A DNA stretch of 64,000 nt, from NCBI GenBank assembly GCA_007922195.1, contig ML681963.1, positions 58,910,008-58,974,007 of the forward strand, written 5' to 3'. The notes beneath the pieces are model-generated. The model had not been told where the DNA came from. It did no database searches and worked only from the letters and a program-made list of their open reading frames with translations. The position numbers and the translations under genes are program-made. Shown here piece after piece: positions 22,100 to 34,738 of the stretch (position 1 is the first letter of the stretch; each line of letters starts with the position of its first letter). The DNA comes from Podocnemis expansa (Eukaryota; Chordata; Testudines; Podocnemididae).

Positions 22100-22886
22100 A
22101 CTAAAACGACAAAATTAACACTGAAAGATTCTAAAGGTCAGTTAGGTTTTATTTTCTGCATATGCCCCAGCTTCATCAACAGAAATAAAAGGTCTCCCCT
22201 CTCGCAAACCTATGGGGCCCTACATGACCCAACTCCTTCCAACCCTAGTTCAGGGTTGGGGACTGCCTCTGGGACAGATGGTCTTTCCCTGATGCTAGAT
22301 CAGGTAGAAGTTTTGTATGTTTAAACTCACTCCTTTTTTATATAAAAAATTCTTTTTTTGTCTGCTGGTCTCAGGAAAACCTAGCTTGAACCAGTTTAGG
22401 CAAGCGTCCCCAGTGGATGGTACCTCTTCTGAGGTGTTTACAACCTCAGCGATTCATCTTAATCACTTCTGATTTCTGATTCCTGGAGAAGCTGTAATAA
22501 CCTTCTCTCCCTCAGAGCTTCAGACAATCCCTACCCAACAAGGACACAGAAACCAGTCATAAACTTAATACAATATGGCCCACAAAGATATTGCATGTGG
22601 TTGCAGTATCTGCCTAAGATTGCGAAATGGCCTTTTGTTCGTTTTACCTTCATATTCAGAAATGACAACGGTTCAGGCTTCTATGGCATTTTGTATCTTC
22701 AAAGCACCTCTGGACTTTCAGGTGAAATTATGATTGCCCAGAACAATGCAATGAGAGGAGGAAGGAAGATGTAGTGGGACCCGTAACTCTGTTACACAGA
22801 GTATGTCTGCCTGCACTCCCTAATGAGCCCTCTCTTCTTGACATCCTTGGAGATTAATAAATCAAAGCCACAATTGTTTAGACAAG
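22100..22886. other. Spacer, no gene recognised
   Basis: No frame with a recognisable pattern. A stretch near 22215-22300 (CTCCTTCCAACCCTAGTTC) is loosely like a CR1 3' end but lacks the terminal heptamers. Confidence 0.4.
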
Positions 22887-23018
22887 CTCCAGAGGGGCAG
22901 CTATGTTAGTCTGTATGTAGCAAAAACAATGAAAGTCTTGCAGCACCTTAATGACTAACATATTTCTTTGGGCATAAGCTTTCGTCGGCTGCAACCCACT
23001 TTGTCAAATGCATGAAAT
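22887..23018. repeat. PLE terminus, divergent subfamily
   Basis: GAGGGGCAGCTATGTTAGTC, then CAGCACCTTAATGACTAACA and TTTGGGCATAAGCTTTCGTC, then AACCCACTTTGTCAAATGCAT. This is one arm only of the longer subfamily also seen at 17955-18105. Confidence 0.75.
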
Positions 23019-23149
23019 GTAAACAACTGTTAGGAGGCATATGACACAGATTTGCACCTTCTAATCAACCGTTGTAAATGGGCCTCATCTACCCTAACTG
23101 AACTGACTTTGTTAGCATATGATCTCTCCAAGTGCAATGTTTCTTACCC

Positions 23150-23349
23150 TTGCAGGTGTGGCAGGGAGGCCCAGAGCCAGGAATAAGCTGCCACAGGGTC
23201 CCCAGGGGGTGCATTTGGGGGGGGGGGGGGATCAGGAGCAGGCTGCCTGCAGTTCCCCTCCGTGGTGGGGGGGTGGGAGGCAGAGCCTGGACCCACAAAA
23301 GGGCAGCCAAAGAGACACATGCTCCAGAGCAGCAGGTTGCAGACCCCTG
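23150..23349 (-). mobile_element. hAT-type element fragment with poly-G run
   Basis: The end is the complement of CAGGGGTCTGCAACCTG, and the GGCAGCCAAAGAGACACATG block beside it matches the elements at 5377-5762 and 58733-58950. The opposite end is not recognisable. It contains a 14-base G run at 23217-23230. The overlapping frames across it are artefacts of composition. Confidence 0.6.
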
Positions 23350-23359
23350 CCCTAAGTAA

Positions 23360-24370
23360 TATAGCTAAGCAAAACTAACTCTTTAGTGTGCAGTGGGCCT
23401 CAGTGACACACCTAGGCCCACACGGTGAGCCAACATCAAAGCAAGGATTAGAACTCTGGCTTCTAGATCAGACCTCTTTCTGAATAAAGATGTAGGGGAA
23501 AGCAATGGATGATGTATTAAGATTGTAGAACGTGGAACTAAACTTCAATTAACTAGGGGTTGAAAGTGGAGTTATCCTGTGGCACTGGTTATACAATAAA
23601 TCCCTTTGGTTACTGCATTTGTTTAAGTCTCCTATTCCCCACAGTACATCTCTATATGTAAATTAATTCTATCTTAATATGAACGAGGGGCTTCTTTACA
23701 ATAGTAAAGTACTGTCAACATTTTTTTCAGCAAAAAAATTTTTCTGACAAGTTAAATGCACAAACGTACTGTCACTGCAATGATTTCTCAGGTCCACAAG
23801 CATTTGAAAAATGGACACAAATTGCTCAGTAATTATTGATGCTCTTATACATCCAGCACAGCTTGAGCAACACTGGGCTGGTACAAAACATCTTTGTTCC
23901 TCAGTGATTTACAAAAGCTTTACCACTTCTGCATTCAGGTACAGATGTGAATGTTCCTTTTACCAGTTCAAAATATTTTCCAACTGAAAAAAACAGCATA
24001 AACTTTATGGAATTTTAAATGTGACACATCAGATTCCAGCCTTCTTATTTTTAGTCCAAAAACACATTATTTTAGTTGTAACCAAGCAAAGCAATAACCT
24101 GATCATCCTCATGCAACCTGATCATCTTCATGCAACCAAAGCTCAACCTTTTAAATGCTTTCGCTGCTACAGAACACATCTAATCAGATGTACCAAAGCA
24201 GAATTACTGACCTGCATCAAAAATATAGCTTTAGAACTTTCAATGACCAAATGAAATTAGTGTAACACTCTTAAAAGGTGAAGGCTTCCTGAACACTCAC
24301 TCACACTAAGGTAAATAACACCTTTCATTTCTTTTCCCTCCTCCTCCCAAAATCAGTTTTGAGTAAACTC
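23360..24370. other. Spacer, no gene recognised
   Basis: AT-rich DNA, frames below 80 codons without recognisable pattern. A near-duplicate CTGATCATC(C/T)TCATGCAACC repeat occurs twice at about 24099-24136. Confidence 0.45.
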
Positions 24371-24374
24371 ATAC

Positions 24375-24875
24375 GGTATATCTACACTTACACTTTAAAT
24401 CAAAATAATGATGGTTGATTTGATTTAAAGTAGTGCATGTCTACATTAGCTTTCCTTATTTCAAAATGAGGCACACCCATATTTCAAAATAAGGAGCGGT
24501 CATTTTGAAATAATAAAACCTATATCAAAATGAAGGTTATATAGAAACTGTTATATTGAAATAATGCAGTATAGCTGCATTATGTTGATTTAACTGTTAT
24601 TTCAATTTAACACTTTCTGACCTTCTTCCTCCCAGGGTTTCCTCCTCTTTCTTTATATTGGTGGGGGGCATGGCCTTTCTTGGGAGCCGTCTTGCCACAT
24701 CTCCCACGGTGCGCCTCTCCTAAATCCAACTAGCAAGTCCTGTGCATGGACATGCTAGTTTGATTTGGGTTTCTACTGTGGACATTTAACTTAAATTGAT
24801 TTAATGATTATTAGTTTGATTTAATTAGTTCAATTTAAATTAAATTGATTTAACAAACTAAGTGTACACATAGCC
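24375..24875. mobile_element. Harbinger-type MITE, mixed palindrome subfamily
   Basis: Left end GGTATATCTACAC, right end the complement of GGCTATGTGTACAC. Palindromic blocks are decayed TTAAATCAAAATAA and TTATTTCAAAATGAG types. It keeps the leader module GGGGGGCATGGCC...CTTGCCACATCTCCCAC (24663-24705) and CCTGTGCATGGACATGCTAG (about 24739-24758), which correspond to 6216-6300 of the full Harbinger element. Confidence 0.8.
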
Positions 24876-24879
24876 AGAC

Positions 24880-26083
24880 AGTATATAATTCTTTCAGCCT
24901 AAACAGACACAGGAAAAAATAAGGTAAGTAAATAAAGAAGGGGAAGCAGAGCTAACTGGAAGTAACCACACTGAAAACCAGAGGCAGTGGATATAATAGG
25001 CTCAGGTAAACAGCCGCCACCGTAAGCTCCTCCTCTGCCTCTCTGTTGCACCCCCATTTCACCCCTGCTCTTAGACCCTGCTCCTATTTTGCCACCACCC
25101 CTGAGGCTTCTCTATCAATCGTTTGTTCCTCTTTCCCCCGTCCAGAGAGATGCAAGTAATTGAGAGGAGGGACTCAGAAGAGAGAGCTGAGTGGGAGCAC
25201 AGCCTGAAGCTGAATGGGGATGAAGTGTGAGCTAGGCCTCAGGGAAGGGGGCAGAGAAGGGGTGGTGCCATGGTCCAAACACTGGTGCGTCCCTGCCCAG
25301 CCTCTCCAAAGGTTGGAGTCACATGCAACCCACGCAAACTCTTAGTTTTCATTCATAATCCACGAACAAGGTTTTTGAAGCTGAGAGTGAACAGCATGAA
25401 GATTCAGAGGAGAGCACAGTGTGTGAAGAAATTACTGCTGCATTTGAACAAGGTCTGAGTCATTTGTTCCCACTTAATCTTTCCTGAAAAGAGTTCTAGG
25501 ACTTGGTAGGAAGTGGGGAAATTCTGAGGGAAATGATCCTGCAGTGGCTCTGCCAGAAGTTACATAAAGCTGGTGACTGATGAAGAAAAAGCCTTTCTTA
25601 AAAGGCAGAAAACAAGCCAAAATAAAAGTTATGCTATTCACATTGATCACCTTACAATTGTATGGTCAACAGCCAGTGTGCAAACCACTGCTATTAAGAT
25701 CAAAAGAATAGGGAGAAAGCACTGCAGCATCTCAGACTCTTATACAAGTCTTAAGGGGAAAAAGTCTTGCTGTCAGTTAAACATCAACACTAATAAAAAT
25801 GAGACCCAATTCCTGGAACTGGTGTGTCTCAGAATCCTAGTTTAGAGGCATCTCTTTTTCCCCCTCCGTATCTGCAGGCTAGGCTGCAGGAGTGTGAATT
25901 TGCTGTTTCCATCACCTAAGAACATTCTAGTACCTCAAGCCTGTTGCTTCCAGCATTCTGGCAAGTTAGAAACATTCTCACGATCATTGTGCTTCATGAC
26001 CCCTTGTCAGACTGAATAAAAAAATATACACAGTGTGGCCAGTATTAATCTAGATGGTCACAAAGAAATCCGATGGCCTGTCA

Positions 26084-26126
<43 letters not shown>

Positions 26127-26560
26127 CTGAAATTCATCATCACTGTTAATACTAGAAAAGAAGCAGAGCATCTGGCAGGATTGATATAGACAACACACAC
26201 AAGACCAGGCACACAGTGAGCCAACCTGACTTCAGCCATCCTCTGGCCACACCTTACTGACTTTGCACATTCTCTAATCCAAGCCCAGCAGCTCTAAACT
26301 GTCAAGTGCTTACTGTCCAGAATTTACTCCATCTGCCTAATGTTTATTGGAGGTGGTCTTTCACCTTCTCTAATGAGGTTACGGAGTGTTTCAGTCATTC
26401 TAAGGCTCTCAACTCATCAGCCTTCCGTGTCTAAAGTTCAGAAGTAGTCAGTATATTCATAATATATTTCACCTACTTAATGGATTCTCCCTCACAGCAT
26501 TTAAGTCACGGCAGGGATCCAAGGCACAGATACGATGGCCATGCAAGCAAGTTTCCTTGA
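24880..26560. other. Spacer with a GT microsatellite, no gene recognised
   Basis: Frames such as 25573-25845 (90 codons) are Lys-rich and AT-driven, without a domain I recognise. A (GT)20 microsatellite lies within this stretch and is listed separately. Confidence 0.45.
26086..26125. repeat. (GT)20 microsatellite
   Basis: Twenty perfect GT units without interruption, long enough to be length-variable between individuals. Confidence 0.97.
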
Positions 26561-26566
26561 GTTATA

Positions 26567-27014
26567 GGCTATGTCCACACATACATCATTATTTCGAAAT
26601 AACCCATTTCAAAATGAGTTATTTTGAAATAAAGTCCTTATTTCAAAATAAGTTAATTCGAATTAGCAGTTTGTTAATTTGAATTAAGGGAAAGCCTGCT
26701 TTCGAAACAGCTGTTGTTTCAAAATGGTTATTTCAAAACAAGGCCGTTCAGACATGTTGTTTCGAAACAGTTGTTTCGAAACAATGGTGTTGTTTCGAAA
26801 CAATGTGTCCGAACGCCATTGTTTTGAAACAACCGTTTTGAAACAACGCCTATTTCGATTAGATGTGAGCTTTAATGGTTTCGAAATAATGGCCATTGTT
26901 TTGAAACAACGGGTCCCATTGTTTCGAAATAACGGTGTGTCGTGTGGACATGCTGCTTCTTGTTTCGAAACAACCTCTGTTGTTTCGAAATAAGAAGCCT
27001 GTGTGGACATACCC
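26567..27014. mobile_element. Harbinger MITE, direct deletion derivative
   Basis: Ends GGCTATGTCCACAC and the complement of GGGTATGTCCACAC, with ATA on both sides (26564-26566, 27015-27017). The first 130 bases align with the left end of the 6067-9740 element (palindromes, then TTAATTTGAATTAAGGGAA) and the last 200 with its right end (AACGCC.TTGTTTTGAAACAA, GGTCCCATTGTTTCGAAAT). Everything between, including both genes, is missing. Palindromes are well preserved, so it is young. Frames at 26684-27046 are palindrome-driven artefacts. Confidence 0.92.
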
Positions 27015-27019
27015 ATAGT

Positions 27020-28380
27020 CTTCTGAAAGAACTGATCACCAATCATTTATGAAGGTAAAGGCCCATACTACTTACTGCCTAGAGCTTCCACACTGCAGAA
27101 ACAAACTGATGGCTAGGCTCACCTTCAAGCTGGCCTGATTAGCAAAATGTAAACTTTGCATTAGATCAGCTTTCTCCTCTGGTGTAAAGTGCTCTGTAAA
27201 CTTTCCAGGGCCTTCTGCAAAGAGCTGGGCATTGTCAGCCTTCTACAGCTAAGTAGTGCGTAAGCTTCAAAATACCTTTAAGCCCACAGCCCAGGATAAA
27301 AGTCTTAAAAGAATTCAGCCATCTGACCCAGAGAATACGAAGGTCGTACAGATAGGAATGAGAATAGAGGTGCAAGTAGCATAATAAATTCAGCTGTCTT
27401 TGTGGCCAATATTAGATCTGACAGAGCCCACATAGAAACTTGCTTTATTGCTGAAAGGCAGACTCAGATCAAGAGCCAGTACAGCCAATGCACACACAGT
27501 GACCCATATTATCACCGTTACCTTTCTCTTTTTGCCATAGAGTGTAACGGATGAGCTACTACTAGTTTTTCTTTAAAAAGGAAACTGCAGTCTGTGAATA
27601 GTTTCAGCTAAACTGAAAAGACACGTGTCACAACCATGCATAGAAGCAGGGGAAGAGGAAGTGTGAGCACTGCCCATTCTTGGGGAAAGCAGCTCAGTGG
27701 CTCAGCCCCAGCAGCTTTTCCTTCCACATGATGAGATGAATGGAAAATATTTGGCAATAGGCTCCTTGTGATCTTGTTATTGCCTATGTGTGCATATGCA
27801 CTTGTTATAAGAATTATTATAAATATTGAATATTAATATAATAATAGCACCAGAGGCCTCATTGTGCTGGATGCCGCATGTAGACCCATCTCTATGCCCA
27901 AGGGCTCCCAAAGTCATAAAATAAAAAGATAGTTTTCAGAAAAATGGAAGACAGAGGTACTCCCTTCGAAAAGTTCGTTAATTTGGAGGCTAAGCCATTA
28001 ATGCAGGTCTCTTAGTATGCTGAAAGTTTAATATGCTTATAGCTCTTCTCTCTACATTTATGATGTAAAATGATCCTGTACTACACTGATACAAAACCCA
28101 CTGATACTTACACTGGATTCCTTAAACAAGGAAGAGGAAGTTTCCTATAGTACCCATGCACCAGTATCTTAATATTAATCAGCAGATTAAAATTCAAGGC
28201 TGTCTGAATATGACATGACTAGCTCTCAACATCTACAAGAAAACTCCTAACAAATCACCATTATATTACAGAGTTAACTGTTATGCAGTTCAGGACTAGC
28301 TTGTCAGTATCTCTATAAATGAACTCCTAACCTTTTCTATAAAGATTCCGCCTTCAAGTTTTGAGGAGAAAAGCAGAGTG
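27020..28380. other. Spacer, no gene recognised
   Basis: No frame reaching 80 codons and no nameable repeat in this AT-rich stretch. Confidence 0.5.
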
Positions 28381-28394
28381 CCAGAGATGTAACT

Positions 28395-28634
28395 TAAAGA
28401 CTAACAAATCTATTTATCACATGAGCTTTCATGGGAGAAAATCCCACTTCTCAGATGCTTTGAAGACAGGGGAACTTATTCTGTAAGTTTCCCCATCTTC
28501 AAAGCATCTGATGAAATGGAATTTTCAACCATGAAAGCTCATGCAATAAATAAATTAGTTAGTCTTTAAGTGCCACAGGACTCCTTGTTTGTTTTGCTGA
28601 ACTAGCTTAACATGACTACCCCTTTGGAGCTTGG
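28395..28634. mobile_element. Inverted PLE-terminus unit with perfect 13-bp duplication
   Basis: The left arm (AGACTAACAAATC...CACATGAGCTTTCATGGGAG...CAGATGCTTTGAAG) faces the right arm (CTTCAAAGCATCTGATG...AAAGCTCATGC...TAGTCTTTAAGTGCC...GCTGAACTAGCTTAACATG). The spacer is only about 25 bases. CAGAGATGTAACT occurs at 28382-28394 and 28635-28647 without mismatch. The left arm is shortened at its outer end. Confidence 0.92.
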
Positions 28635-28649
28635 CAGAGATGTAACTAA

Positions 28650-29395
28650 CTCTCTCCCTGTGGATATCTGAGAACTCAGAGAATTCATGGGCCACATCGA
28701 GGGCACACTTAGAGCATGAAGTTAAATCATTTTGTTGTCTGGCATGCTGGATGCAATACAAATGAAGCAAATACACATAATAAATAAGAAATTCCAAAGA
28801 AAATCTAATACTGAATTTATATGCATTTCTTCCTATCTAAAAAATGTCTGATGGAGGTGTTTGCAATTCAGGACTTTCTAGCTAGGTCAAAATACACTCT
28901 TTATTACTGTTACATTAAGCAGCCATGTTGAGGGCACATTATATTGCTCTAAATTTGTATCAAGATTAAAATCTGCTAATTATCTTTAATTCATATTATA
29001 TATACTTAATTGCTGCATAGTAACCCAAGGCACAATAATGAAACTCTCTAGTCTGGTCAGTTGTGTAAATTCCAGAAGTAGGGATTAAGAAAAAAAAGAA
29101 AAATGTTGCCAGGCACTGTAAGTGTTATATGTTAGCTCCCTTGAAGCTACAGCCTTCTGAAGTGGTTAAAAAAATTAGAAGAAGTTGAGACAAATAGCTA
29201 TGTTGGGAGTAAGAAGCGGCCTTCACTTAAGCAGAGCTATAAATCACTGGCCTGACACTGTATGCGAATGATTGCTGGCAGGGCTTGCACTGCTCCAGGC
29301 AAACTCCACAAGGACACGCAGTGTATCTGTAATGTAATAGCACCCACAAACAAGACTGTTAACCCTGTACTGTCTTCGCAAGGAAACCTCCCCTT
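28650..29395. other. Spacer, no gene recognised
   Basis: AT-rich DNA without notable frames or repeats. Confidence 0.5.
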
Positions 29396-29398
29396 CTA

Positions 29399-29570
29399 GA
29401 ACAAACAAGAAGTCCTGAGGCACTTTTAAAGACTAACAAATTTATTAAGGCACAAGCTTTCATGGGCTAGCCCACAAAAGCCTGTGTCTAAATAAATTTG
29501 TTAGCCTTTAAAAGTGCCACAGAACTCCCTGTTTGTTTTGCTGAAATAGACCAACACAGCTAAAGTAGAG
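29399..29570. mobile_element. Inverted PLE-terminus unit
   Basis: AACAAACAAGAAGTCCTGAG and AGACTAACAAATTTATTAAG on the left face AAATAAATTTGTTAGCC and GCCACAGAACTCCCTGTTTG on the right across a GGGCTAGCCC centre. No clear target duplication. Confidence 0.75.
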
Positions 29571-29699
29571 CAGAGCAGAACACTAATAAAAAACCCCTGC
29601 CTCTTCTCCATTGGGTTTCACATCTAATAAGGTTTTTCCAAAACTAATGGTAGACCAATGAGCATAATGGGAGTTTGAGCCAGCAGGACCTTTATTTTA

Positions 29700-30800
29700 A
29701 TTAGAGCTAGTCAAAAAAATTCAATATATTTTCTGGAAGCAATTTCAAATCAATTTCATTCACATTTTTTACAGCATTTTGGAATGGGACATTGCTGGCG
29801 CCAGGTACAGGAAGGCATGGACCCCACGTGTCACAGCCAGTGTCCCAAGCCTTGGCAGCACAGGCGAAGAGAAGATGTGCTTTCCTGCCCTGAGCTTCTC
29901 CAGATCTCTGGGAGGCGTTCAGGTGGGGCTGGTGACAGTGTCTAGCCATCCTGGCTCAAGGTCAGGGGTGGCTGCTGGCTCTGGCTCTGGCCCCAGCCGG
30001 GACCTGGAGTCAGTGGCGGTGGCAGCCAGTCCCGGTGGGGACCTGGGCATTCAGTGGAAGGACCAGCTGGCCCTGGAGCCAGGAACTGGATCCAGCACTA
30101 GGACTGGTGGCAGTGAGTAGGATCCAGCCTCCGGGCTGGTGCTCACGGGGCTGGCAGCAGGAACCGGCTCAGGTGCTTGGGCCAGTAGCAGGAACGAGCT
30201 AGGGACCAGGAGCAGCAACAGGCCAGTGAGCTTGATCCAGCCCCGGGGCCAGCAGCAGGAGCCAGATCTGGCTCCAGGGCCAGGGGCTGCAGGCCAGCTC
30301 AAGGCTAGGGCCCAGCACCTGGCAGCAGCAGGCCCAGCAGTAGCAAGCTGGTTTGGGGCCGCCAGCATCTGGAGCCCACGAGCTGGCAGGAGCTGGGGTC
30401 TGAGGCTGGTGGAGTCCCAGGCATGGGGCTGGCAAGCCAGATTGGGTCCAGATCGGGCCTGGGTGCCTGTGTGCTGGATCCGGCCTGGTGCAGTGGGGGA
30501 GGTGGGTGGGGCCTGTGCCCTAAACTTTTTTTGGAGGCAGTGGTGCACCTGTTTTGGAGTATTTTTAATTAAACACAGAACTCATTTGTTTCAGATATTC
30601 TTCCCCTCTCAATTCCCCCTCCCCACACTTTTCACTTGAAAAGGGATAAAAAAGAGAAAGGGAGAAAAGGAGAGGAAAGGCAAAAAAAAGGATAAACTTT
30701 TTGTTTTGTTTTTCTTTTCATTAAAAAAACAGAATAATTTTGTTCAACCTAAAATTTTCAACAAAAATTTCATTTCTGCTGAAAACTGGCAGACGAGGTA
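29700..30800. repeat. GC-rich low-complexity block inside AT-rich repeat DNA
   Basis: 29785-30520 is dominated by GGCTCTGGC / GGCCCCAGC / CAGCAGCAGG-like words on both strands, and is sharply bounded by AT-rich sequence such as AATTCAATATATTTTC (29720) and CTAAACTTTTTTTGG (30518). Open frames up to 166 codons run through it on both strands but consist of Gly/Ala/Ser/Gln words and overlap, so none is accepted as a gene. It may be an expanded interior of a hAT-like element. Confidence 0.45.
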
Positions 30801-31480
30801 CAAACTCATGCCAAGAGCCCTAAGTCTTCAGTGAACACTGACCAATACATAGCTGGAATCAGTCTGGCTCACCTGTGTGTTAGTACTATTAATATATGTA
30901 TTAGAGTTATGAATGTGTTCTTAGTATTTAGACTTTATTGAATGCTTGTACACTGCTGCATGCATTATCTCACTTATGATATCTATATCCCATATTGTAA
31001 GGTAATATTTGAACGTTAGCACTGTAAACCTCTGTAGCTATGGAAATCAGTAGACAGGAGAGAGACATTAATTTGTGTAAAATGCTGGCCTACAACAAAA
31101 GGTTTTGTATGACCTGCCCAACAGAGAAGGTGCACTGACACAAGACGAATATTGTGGAACATCAGAAGATAAAAGACTTTGTTGATTGCTCTCCCTCCAC
31201 TCCTCTCAAAGAAGAGCTATGGGAGTAAATTTCTCCCCACAGCTGAATTTGCAATTTGAAGCAGAAGGGGGAAAGGAATCAAAAGTCCAAACAAGGAGGA
31301 ATTGTCTGTATCTTTATGCTGCTTGGACTCTGAGCTTGGTTACTGAGTGTAAGCAAAAGAATATATAAAGCCTCCTAATCACAGAAGGTTCTATTACTTT
31401 TTGAAACCTAAGATTGGAACCCAGTTGTGTGTACATGGCTACCAACTTGAACCTTGTAAATAACTCTTATTTCCTTCTCC
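30800..31480. other. Spacer, no gene recognised
   Basis: No recognisable gene or repeat family. Confidence 0.45.
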
Positions 31481-31485
31481 TAGAT

Positions 31486-32111
31486 AGAGGTTTTCAATCT
31501 GGGGTTCGCAGACTACATCTCAGATGTCTGTGAAAGGTGACTAAGAACATAAATTCCAAAGTTCCAAAGAGGTAGCCATGTAAGTCTTGTTCAGCAAAAC
31601 AAACAAAGAGTCCTGTGGTACTTAAAGACTAACTACTTTATTTATTGCATGAGCTTCTGTGGGAGAAAACTCCACTTCATCTTCATCTTCAAAGCATCTG
31701 ATGAAGTGGGATTTTCTCCCATGAAAGTTCATGTGATAAATAAAGTTGTTAGTCTTTAAGTACCACAGGAGTCTTTGTTTGTTTTGATAAATTCCAAAGT
31801 TTCAGATCCCAGAAAAGGCATTCCACTTTTCTGACCAATCAAAAGTATGTGAATACCCCCACCTACAGGTCAAAACCCAGAAGTGTTGTTGTTAACATAG
31901 AAGCCCATAGTTTAGCGCCCTTTCTCAAATTGTGTCAAATGCCCTGTTAAAAACATGCAACGTTTATAGTTGAATTCTGTTCAGTCACTTTTCAGTCTAA
32001 GACTTTCAATGGTAGTGGTCCACAGACCGCAGGTTGAATTTCTAAAGGGGTCTGCACCACAATCAAATTTGTTTAGCAGTCTACAAATGAAAAAAGGTTA
32101 AATTTCACTGC
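31486..32111 (+). mobile_element. hAT-type element split by a PLE-derived unit
   Basis: The left end AGAGGTTTTCAATCTGGGG and the right end (complement of CAGTGAAATTTAACC) resemble Charlie-type hAT termini, with GTCTGTGAAAGG and GGTCCACAGACCGCAGGTTG interior blocks. Flanking CCTAGATA and TTTAGATA match at 6 of 8. The unit at 31564-31786 lies inside it. Confidence 0.5.
31564..31786. mobile_element. Inverted PLE-terminus unit with 13-15-bp duplication
   Basis: Both arms are nearly complete: GAGGTAGCCATGTAAGTC...AAGAGTCCTGTGG...ACTAACTACTTTATTTATTG...GTGGGAGAAAACTCCACTTC on the left, and CATCTGATGAAGTGGGATTT...AAAGTTCATGTGATAAATAA...GTCTTTGTTTGTTTTG on the right. ATAAATTCCAAAGTT repeats perfectly at 31549-31563 and 31787-31801; two or three of these bases may belong to the element end. 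Confidence 0.92.
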
Positions 32112-32350
32112 TTTAGATAGTTTATTATATAACTGTATGTGTATTGTCTTTGGTGTGATATCTAAGGTGCTAATGACCTAGGGTAAGTGGCAGGTCCTTT
32201 GGTACTAGTTATAACCTAAACATTATTTTTTGGAACTAAACATTATTGTGATTGTTTGGTGAAAATGACTATCTATTACCAAGGCAACCTCACCTGGGTA
32301 GCAAGATAAAGCAGAGTACCCAACAGGACTGTCAGTGACTCCATATAAAG

Positions 32351-32559
32351 CAGGGATCTCAAACACACGCCCCTTGGGCTGCATGCGGCCCCTAAAGCTA
32401 TTTCCTGCGGCCCACAACAACTCTATTGTTACCGATATTTGCAATATCATTGTATGAAAAGGTTTCAATGGTGTGCCCTCGGGCTAACATATTAGTCCTC
32501 ATGTGGCCCTGTACTAGTCCTCACGTGGCCCCCAGGGTGATTTGAGTTTGAGACCCCTG
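32351..32559 (-). mobile_element. hAT-type element with 7/8 target duplication
   Basis: Ends CAGGGATCTCAAAC and the complement of CAGGGGTCTCAAACTC. Flanks ATATAAAG (32343-32350) and ACATAAAG (32560-32567) differ at one base. Interior matches 21879-22088 in reverse orientation. Confidence 0.9.
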
Positions 32560-32569
32560 ACATAAAGAA

Positions 32570-34720
32570 TGTTATAGTGCTTGAAAAGTTTAACAGTTGA
32601 TACCTCATTTGTGACATCTAAGTATGGAACTCACAGCCAATTTGGGGTTTATGTCCTGTGTTTTAACTGTCTGGCCAGAGGTTGGTGATTGCACACTACT
32701 GAACCACTGCAGGTCAACTTGACAGGTCAGAAGTACACATTATTAAAATAAAACTGTGTAAACTATTATGCTTATATCCTCCCCTTCCTATTGATAGTCC
32801 TGAAAAGGTGTTAACTAATTTTAAAAAGCATCTCCCAAATTTCCTCTTATATTCTTATGACAACAATACTGGGAGAGCTGCGCAAATGGTAAGCTAAATG
32901 CCCATTATGAGAAGAAAGATTGTTCCAGAATTTCGTAAGATTTCTATAGGTTATATTCCATAACCTGCTACAGCCGATTTAAAGAATTACATCACACAGC
33001 ACTTATTAGATGCGCAATGTCATGTAATAAATATATTTGTTAGTCTTTAAGTGCCACCAGACTCCTTGTTTATTTGTTTTATGTCCTACAGGACATCAGT
33101 CCTAGTTATCCAGTCTTTTGCTGGGAAGGTTGCCAATAATTTTGGTGGACACATATTTCTACACGATGGTCAGAATTCTCCCAGGGCACATAAATTCTGG
33201 GACCAAAATGTACATGGTTTTTAGCAAAACACGACTCAATAGTTCTCAATGGACCCAAAGGTTCTACTATTTCAGCTGGGTGGAGACCTAAATATAATTT
33301 CTGCTGAGGAGATCAGAGAGATGTCTGATAGCTTGTGAACATTGCCCTCTAAATCAGATGCAAGACATTGAATCTAAGCAATGAGAAATGCTGTTGTCTT
33401 GCATAAACTGTCTGTCAGTTATGGGGAATACAAAATTACTCTAGACCAACAAAAGTCAGCATCTCCTTGGACTGTATTATGGTCCAGGAGAGAGCTCTCT
33501 CATGGAACAGCTCATATAGTTATCACTGTTAACAGTCCTCACTGAATAACCTTAGAGCCACCTGTTCCACTCCCCACTCCCACCCCACACTCTGCAGAAC
33601 TGAGCACCCAGTCTACCGCAAATGTAATAGTGGATCATCATTCACCACTATGAAGGACTGGGATTTTACTGAATTCTCCTTGACTCTGAATATTTCATCC
33701 ATTTCTGTTGGTTGCCCCCCCCCCCCCCCCGATTGCCAGTAAAATGACAGTACTGTTCTTAAAGAATCCGAAACAAAATTCACATCTTAATAAAAGTGGC
33801 TGGATTTTCCAGAATGAGCATCCCTTAAAGAGTAGTGTGTCTTCCTGAGGTCAAATGAGCTACATATAAGATTGTATGGTTCAGAGTTCAAATGTGAAAA
33901 ATGAATATTTTCACTCACCTAACTCTTTCTCCCTAGTACTGAACCTTCTTTGTTTGCAAGTACACAAATATACTCTGTTACTTCTGAATGGCATTATTCT
34001 TCTTCTGGGTGAACGAGATCTTTGTTTTTCTCCTTGGGTGTAACTCAAGTCCTACCAAAGGACCATAACATCTCTGTTTAGTGCACCTAAATTAGAAGCT
34101 CTGGTTTGGGAAATATCCAAGCAAGTTGCCATACACTACACCACATGATCAAGAAGAAAGATCCACAGACAAAGAATCATGGATGGGGTTCTTTGATGTA
34201 CACAGAAAATGCCTTGCTATGACTAGCCGACTCACCAAAAATCTGGTATTTACTCCATAAGCTAGCCCAAGAGCTCAGATGTGTGGGCTGATTTTATGAA
34301 GTTGTTCTGTTCCATCTCCTCTTAGTCATACAGCTAAGGATATAATTAATACTATTGGGATTTGTGTAGCAACCACAGTATGCTGGGCACTGTCCAGGTT
34401 CCTAAAGGGAGAGACAGTGCTTTGCCTGAAGAGTTTACCTGATGACTCTCACTTACTCAAGACACATCCAGACACCCCTTCCCTGAGAGCTGCGGACTTG
34501 ATCAAGATCTATACCCACGAGGAGGAAGCTCAGATTGGAGTCTAATTTCTCACACTGAACAGGCTTCATCAGACCAACCACAAACTACTGTGCTAAGATT
34601 TGCTATGCAGGCTCCCCAGCCCACTGCTGTGCATGCCGGGGGGCGGGGGTAGTTGTCAAATTCAGTAAATGCTCAATCTTCAGGTAATTAGTTCAGTCTG
34701 TTAACACAAACCTCTTTAGA
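32570..34720. other. Spacer, no gene recognised
   Basis: AT-rich DNA without frames of note. It contains a single PLE terminus arm at 33018-33080 (AATATATTTGTTAGTC, GACTCCTTGTTTATTTG) and a 16-base C run at 33715-33730. Confidence 0.5.
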
Positions 34721-34738
34721 TAAACAAGAGTCAAGTTA

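Noticed and set aside
26684..27046. Frames rich in FRNN/FETT-type words (also near 9403-9714 and 45377-45763)
   Set aside because: They are translations of repeated TTTCGAAACAA palindromes in Harbinger ends, not proteins.
30051..30639. Overlapping 165- and 166-codon frames on opposite strands
   Set aside because: Both arise from GGCTCTGGC/CAGCAGC-type low complexity, and neither shows a domain.
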